NCBI RefSeq assembly: GCF_036588685.1
Contig: NC_086382.1
Coordinates: 61,584,987 to 61,648,986 of the forward strand
Source: Mytilus trossulus
Taxonomy: Eukaryota > Mollusca > Bivalvia > Mytilida > Mytilidae
Direction: 5' to 3'
Length of the DNA: 64,000 nucleotides
The translations under genes and the position numbers were made by a program. The notes under the pieces were generated by a model. The model worked only from the letters and a program-made list of their open reading frames with translations. It had not been told where the DNA came from and made no database searches. Positions 59,505 to 64,000 of the stretch are shown here, piece by piece (position 1 is the first letter of the stretch; the number at the start of each line of letters is the position of its first letter).

Positions 59505-59891
59505 CTATGTAAGATAAAAATTAGTGCACACACCCTAAAAGTAGAGACGGACAGATATGCAGAAACCTTTATAGAACAAAGATTATGTTAGAAATGCACC
59601 TTATATAAAGTTGAATACGAAGAACATTTTATTTGTCAGTGTCCCCTTTACAACTATTTAAGAAAATAATTTTATGTTAATATTTTAATAGGTTGTAAAC
59701 ATTTTGAAAAGTTAAGCACAAGTGCAAAATTTAATTGGCTTTTTATTCAAGAAAACCTAGAGTTATTGAAACGTATTGCAATCTATATTATTAAATGATT
59801 TGAACTGAGAAAACTATCAATATAGTACAAATATTGATTTATTTAAGACGTTGAGAATATTTGCCTGTTAATAATAGATATAAATTGTTAT
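59505..59891 (+). pseudogene. LINE fragment, right part
   Basis: Continues the LINE interrupted at 55077: CKIKISAHTLKVETDRYAE, then EEHFICQCPLYNYLRK and FNWLFIQENLELLKRIAI. EHFICQCP is a typical C-terminal Cys/His box of this LINE type. A TAG interrupts it near 59586. It ends in the 3' UTR, where M2 is inserted. Confidence 0.8.
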
Positions 59892-60487
59892 AAAATTGAG
59901 AATGGAAATGAGGAATGTGTCAAAGAGACAACAACTCGACCAAATAAAAAAAACCAACAGCAGAAGGTCACCAACAGGTCTTCAATGTAGCGAGAAATTC
60001 CCGCACCCGGAGGCGTCCTACAGCTGGCCCCTAAACAAATATATACTAGTTCAGTGATAATGAACGCCATACTAATTTCCAAATTGTACACAAGAATTTA
60101 AAATTAAAATAATACAAGACTAACAAAGGCCAGAGGCTCCTGACTTGGGACAGGCGCAAAAATGCGGCGGGGTTAAACATGTTTGTGAGATCTCAACCCT
60201 CCCCTATACCTCTAACCAATGTAGAAAAGTAAATGCACAACAATACGCACAATAAAAGTCAGTTCAAGAGAAGTCCGAGTCTGATGTCAGAAGATGTAAC
60301 CAAAGAAAATAAACAAAATGACAATAATACATAAATAACAACAGACTACTAGCAGTTAACTGACATGCCAGCTCCAGACTTCAATTAAACTGACTGAAAG
60401 ATTATGATTTCATCATAAGAACGTCAGGCACAATCCTTCCCGTTAGGGGTTTAGTATTATACCATCATAAAATATATGAGAAGAACA
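59892..60487 (-). mobile_element. Dispersed repeat M2, complete copy with target duplication
   Basis: About 596 bp, beginning aaaattgagaatggaaatga and ending catatgagaagaaca-like sequence. It is flanked by tgttat on both sides (59886-59891 and 60488-60493). Removing it rejoins the LINE 3' UTR. No ORF. The class is unknown; it behaves as a non-autonomous mobile element. Confidence 0.75.
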
Positions 60488-60655
60488 TGTTATGCTTTTT
60501 TTTTAATATGCGTGTGGCCATGATCAGGCTGTGGATATGTATATCAACATTATAGTGTCAATTATAAAAAATAGTGTAATAAACTACTTTGCTCTTCATG
60601 GGCCCTTAAATTGGAATAAAAATATCTGGTATCTTATCTTATCTTATAAATAAAA
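60488..60655 (+). repeat. LINE 3' UTR and tail
   Basis: gtggccatgatcaggctgtg, ctttgctcttcatgggccct and then tatcttatcttatcttat, a short tandem tail typical of LINE 3' ends. This is the end of the LINE begun at 54325. Confidence 0.65.
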
Positions 60656-62328
60656 ACAATATTGGAAGAAGATATTAAAAATATTGTATTCTAATTTAGT
60701 TCAGCAGTTTTCATTTAATTCGTAAGTTGGCCCAGTTGGTATGCCTTAATTCAGAACGGTTTAATATCATTATTTTTTTAGTGGGGCGAACGGTTGGCAG
60801 ACCTTTATTCAAGGGGAATAAACTCCTTCTTATAACAATCATAAGTGGACGAGTTGGTAGTTAAAACAGATGATTTTCGGGCTCATTTATTGATAAGGTA
60901 AACAAATCTTTAAATCAATATGTTAGGTGTGACTTTCAAGTATTAGATCTGTTAGAAAATTGGCATGTTCAAATTTGTTTTGGGGAAAATAAACAAATAT
61001 TTAACATGATAATTAATAAAATTTTGCAGTGTAAAAATATATCGCATATCGGGAACAATTTAACTCCTAAAAATAACTGGAAATAAAGATATTAAAGAGA
61101 TATATGACAGAAACTAACTGTTATAAAATTATAAAACGCCAAACGGGTAGCTTGATAAATACCCGCCCCGATGCCTTTAACGCATATGATGCTATACGGG
61201 TTTTACCTGTTTTTGAAAGCTGTACGATGACATGCAATTGTTTACACCGCTATCATTTGTTTAAAGTTAAAATAATTGCGTCATGGGCAAAACATTTTCA
61301 AAAATAAATCTTCAAGACATCATTTAATATTCAACCGATATTTAAGTAAATTCATAATATGGTACGAACGGACCCCAGGGGCGACCGTGTAAGATGAGAA
61401 TGCGTTTGTGGAGCGAAGCGGCACCGTCGACGTCATACATGTGACTTTGTCAGTATTTATATATTCTTTTTTATGTTAATATGCTTAAATCACGTAATTA
61501 TATTTCTCTCCTTTGAGACTTTTATGCGAAAAATGAAGAAAGCACTCTGAATTTCTGACCGTTCTTATTTCATGTTTTGAAGAACGTTTTGCATCACTTG
61601 TTTACATCGTCAAGGGTGCTTTCATACACGCCCGCGTTCCAAGGTCGTCAACGCTATTTTTTAGATGACCCCTGAAAGCGACCGTTTTCAAGGCACTCGT
61701 CCTAAGAAACATGCGTTAAAATATGCGCATTGTTAAAGGGCCGAGCCACCTTAATGCCGTAATCTTTTCTTCTTTTTTTCATTACTTGGGCGAGTTTGCA
61801 AACCTTTATTCATCGGGATTAAACTCCTTTTCATAATAAGGGAGAGTTTGAAGGACCAACTTTCACGGGGTTGTACCCTTTTAATAAATGGGACGAGTAG
61901 AAAATAGGCGGTAAGGTAGAATGTTGGGCGATTTGAAATGGGGCGATTGACAATGGGGCGACTTGTCAAATCCAACCCTTATCAACATCCGGTGTATTTG
62001 TACTTTCATTTTCGTTTTGATACTGGTCAAACCCCAGTCATGTTTCTACAAAATTTTACTTTGTATTTGTCAGGATTTCTGGTAAATTACACCGCAAGCT
62101 GTTAAGTGCACACACACACGCATGATGAAAAGTAACAGATTGATTAATTTAAAAAAACAAGTCAATTTTTGAAACATATCAAATCAATCAGTAATGTCAC
62201 TAAATTAAAGAATTTACTTAACTACATAGAGTGATGGTCTGAAAATTTATTAGAATATCACATATAGTATGAGCCACGCATTACCTGTGAATGGGGACAA
62301 AGTCTGTATGAATTATTTTTTTTGTAAC
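60656..62328. other. Intergenic, with two related non-coding blocks
   Basis: 60782-60862 and 61789-61860 share gcaaacctttattcatcggg-like and ttaaactccttcttataa-like sequence, so a diverged dispersed repeat occurs twice. A degraded M1 piece (gatgctatacgggttttacc) lies at 61130-61260. No exon seen. Confidence 0.4.
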
Positions 62329-62925
62329 TTAAGGTTCATCATAAGGAATTGAAAAATATGGCCGTGTTTACACCTCAAAAATTACTATGAGTACAGACAA
62401 ACTGGTACATTCAGGAAAGTTTTAAGGCATGGCAGGAACTAGATATATAAAAGTTATATGAAGTCTACGTTTCAGAAAATGAAAAACTTACCTGCATTTT
62501 GATGTGCATTTTTTTCCAGTCTGCAGAAGATAGCAAAATAAACAAACACCCGAGTTTCATTTGATACGGTCCACTCAGTTACACAGTTTAAACCTGTTAA
62601 ATCACCTATTATTTACAGGTGTCTATTGTCCATCTATTGTCCATTTAAATCAATACTACTCACAACATTCATTATATGAGGGGAGCTTCTCAATCGTTTT
62701 CACTACTTAGTTAATTTTTGCACCTTCTGAAGGAACGAAAAAAAATGGATAGCAAAATCTAGAAAAGTTAATAATTTTCTGAAACATAAAATGCATTTGA
62801 AATTTATATATCTAGTTCCTGCCATCCCTTAAAACTGTTGCAGGTGTATAGGTTAGTCTGTACACAGAGTAAAATTTGGGGTGTAAATACGGCCATTTTA
62901 GCCAAAAGGTTATGATGAACCTTAA
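62329..62925. mobile_element. Fold-back element with ~125-bp inverted repeats flanked by TTAA
   Basis: The left arm 62329-62452 (TTAAggttcatcataa ... ggcaggaactagatatata) is inverted in the right arm 62807-62925 (tatatatctagttcctgcca ... ttatgatgaaccTTAA) with moderate divergence. The ~350-bp centre has no ORF. Both ends show TTAA, the target sequence used by piggyBac-type transposons, so a non-autonomous piggyBac-like element is a reasonable guess. Confidence 0.75.
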
Positions 62926-64000
62926 ATATTTCCTTGAGTTCCTTTATTTTACTAGAATACTTACAGTCTCCTGACAACAAGACCGGCAGAAGGAAGTAGT
63001 TTTCTGCATTCTGCGCAGATCTGGGAATTCAAAACACGTCATAAAATCATTTGAACGATTTTGAGTTCATTAGTACAATGAAAATTTCAGGAAATTTTTC
63101 TGATTTTTTTTCCTGATTTTTCTACTGTAATAGGGGTTCGTCCCCATATTATCCATATGGCTTCATGTTCAATTTAATTTTAATTGCATATAAACATAAA
63201 TTACTGTGGATTCAATTTTAACGTTTTCTGTGCCATGGGCCGATTTTAGGCCGATTTGTATAAACTACGTTGACTGCCACGGGCCGATTTTCGGCCGATT
63301 TTTTTTTTCTTGACGTCGAACAATAGGTTTCAGTGACGTCGCTTTTTTTGTGTACTGTGGGAGGGGCTACGGCACGCTGCTTAGTTGCATGCAAAGTGCT
63401 TTCAATTTTTCATTAAGCCGTGTTGGCCATACTTTTATGCAATTTTTAATTTGTTTTAATTTGTGTGGATTTTCTGCTGATTTTTCTTTTTTGTATTGTA
63501 TAAAAAAAAAAATCAAAGAAATATTACAGTTTCACTAAATAATGATAGCAGTCGAAAAACCAATTTTGATGCACTGCATGCGCAACTTTTATGGAATAAT
63601 GATTCTTCAGAAGTACGCTGAATCGAAATCAAACAATACAACAAGCATAAAACATTCAATGAGCGAATTCCAATCCAAATAGAATGACCGATTAAAATCA
63701 ATTTAAAAAACCCCAAATACCATCAAGAAATAGGTCAAATAGGGTAATTTCAAAAGTGCTTGTCATGCTCCTGGTACAGAGACATCTTTATTTGAGGGAT
63801 GAGAATTCGATGCAATATACATGACTAATTTATGTAATTGTAGTGGGTTGTCTGAACACCTGCTATAAAATAAAAACATTTGATAAGAAACAAAAAATGT
63901 ATTTTAATCATGATTCAACACATAAATGGTTGTCTTGACATTCCCGGTGAACACCTTTTCCGCAAACTCGACATACAGTCCTACTCCTCCTTCGACCCCC
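62926..64000. other. Right edge of the window
   Basis: Mostly AT-rich. Minus-strand 63030-62967 could be a small exon before a GTAAGT donor (reads ICAECRKLLPSAGLV). The last 90 bp on the minus strand read RRRSRTVCRVCGKGVHREC then LCVES and a stop, a cysteine pattern like a zinc-binding module. Direct repeats of gggccgatttt occur at 63238-63300. Nothing else recognised. Confidence 0.3.

Overview
The window is AT-rich, intron-rich animal DNA packed with interspersed repeats. It most likely comes from a bivalve mollusc, probably a mytilid mussel. The reasons are a spliced PRR5-like (TORC2) gene, a molluscan-type Toll-like receptor, hammerhead-ribozyme retrozyme repeats, a Penelope-like element, and several dispersed repeats I recognise as abundant in Mytilus. 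The species is an inference. I saw no tRNA, rRNA or CRISPR array.

Layout. 0.5-8.8 kb (+): a complete ten-exon PRR5/PRR5L (Protor) homologue. 10.1-22.9 kb (-) and 30.3-42.2 kb (-): two tandem six-exon paralogues, called A and B here. Each encodes a signal peptide, a cysteine-rich domain of about 120 residues, a long Ser/Thr-rich mucin-like stalk, one transmembrane helix and a cytoplasmic tail. All intron phases match, and the summed coding lengths are exact multiples of three (975 and 564 residues). 43.5-46.3 kb (-): a decayed Penelope-like retroelement. 49.0-51.2 kb (+): an intact single-exon Toll-like receptor of 738 residues. 52.4-53.1 kb: a 55-bp minisatellite. 54.3-60.7 kb: a nested pile-up in which a Ty3/gypsy LTR element and a ~600-bp dispersed repeat sit inside one degenerate LINE, each flanked by a short target duplication. 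60.7-64 kb: repeat-rich DNA with a large fold-back element flanked by TTAA.

The most interesting part is the A/B pair, an unnamed family of membrane mucins close to a Toll-like receptor. B's tail carries an overlapping YxN and NPxY motif where A has lost the tyrosine. A's stalk carries seven 15-residue His/Glu repeats. Next come a structurally intact type I hammerhead ribozyme at 18020-18063 and a dimeric 353-nt retrozyme whose two ribozymes carry the same core mutation. Gene models were assembled by hand from splice signals, phase and protein similarity, without transcript evidence.
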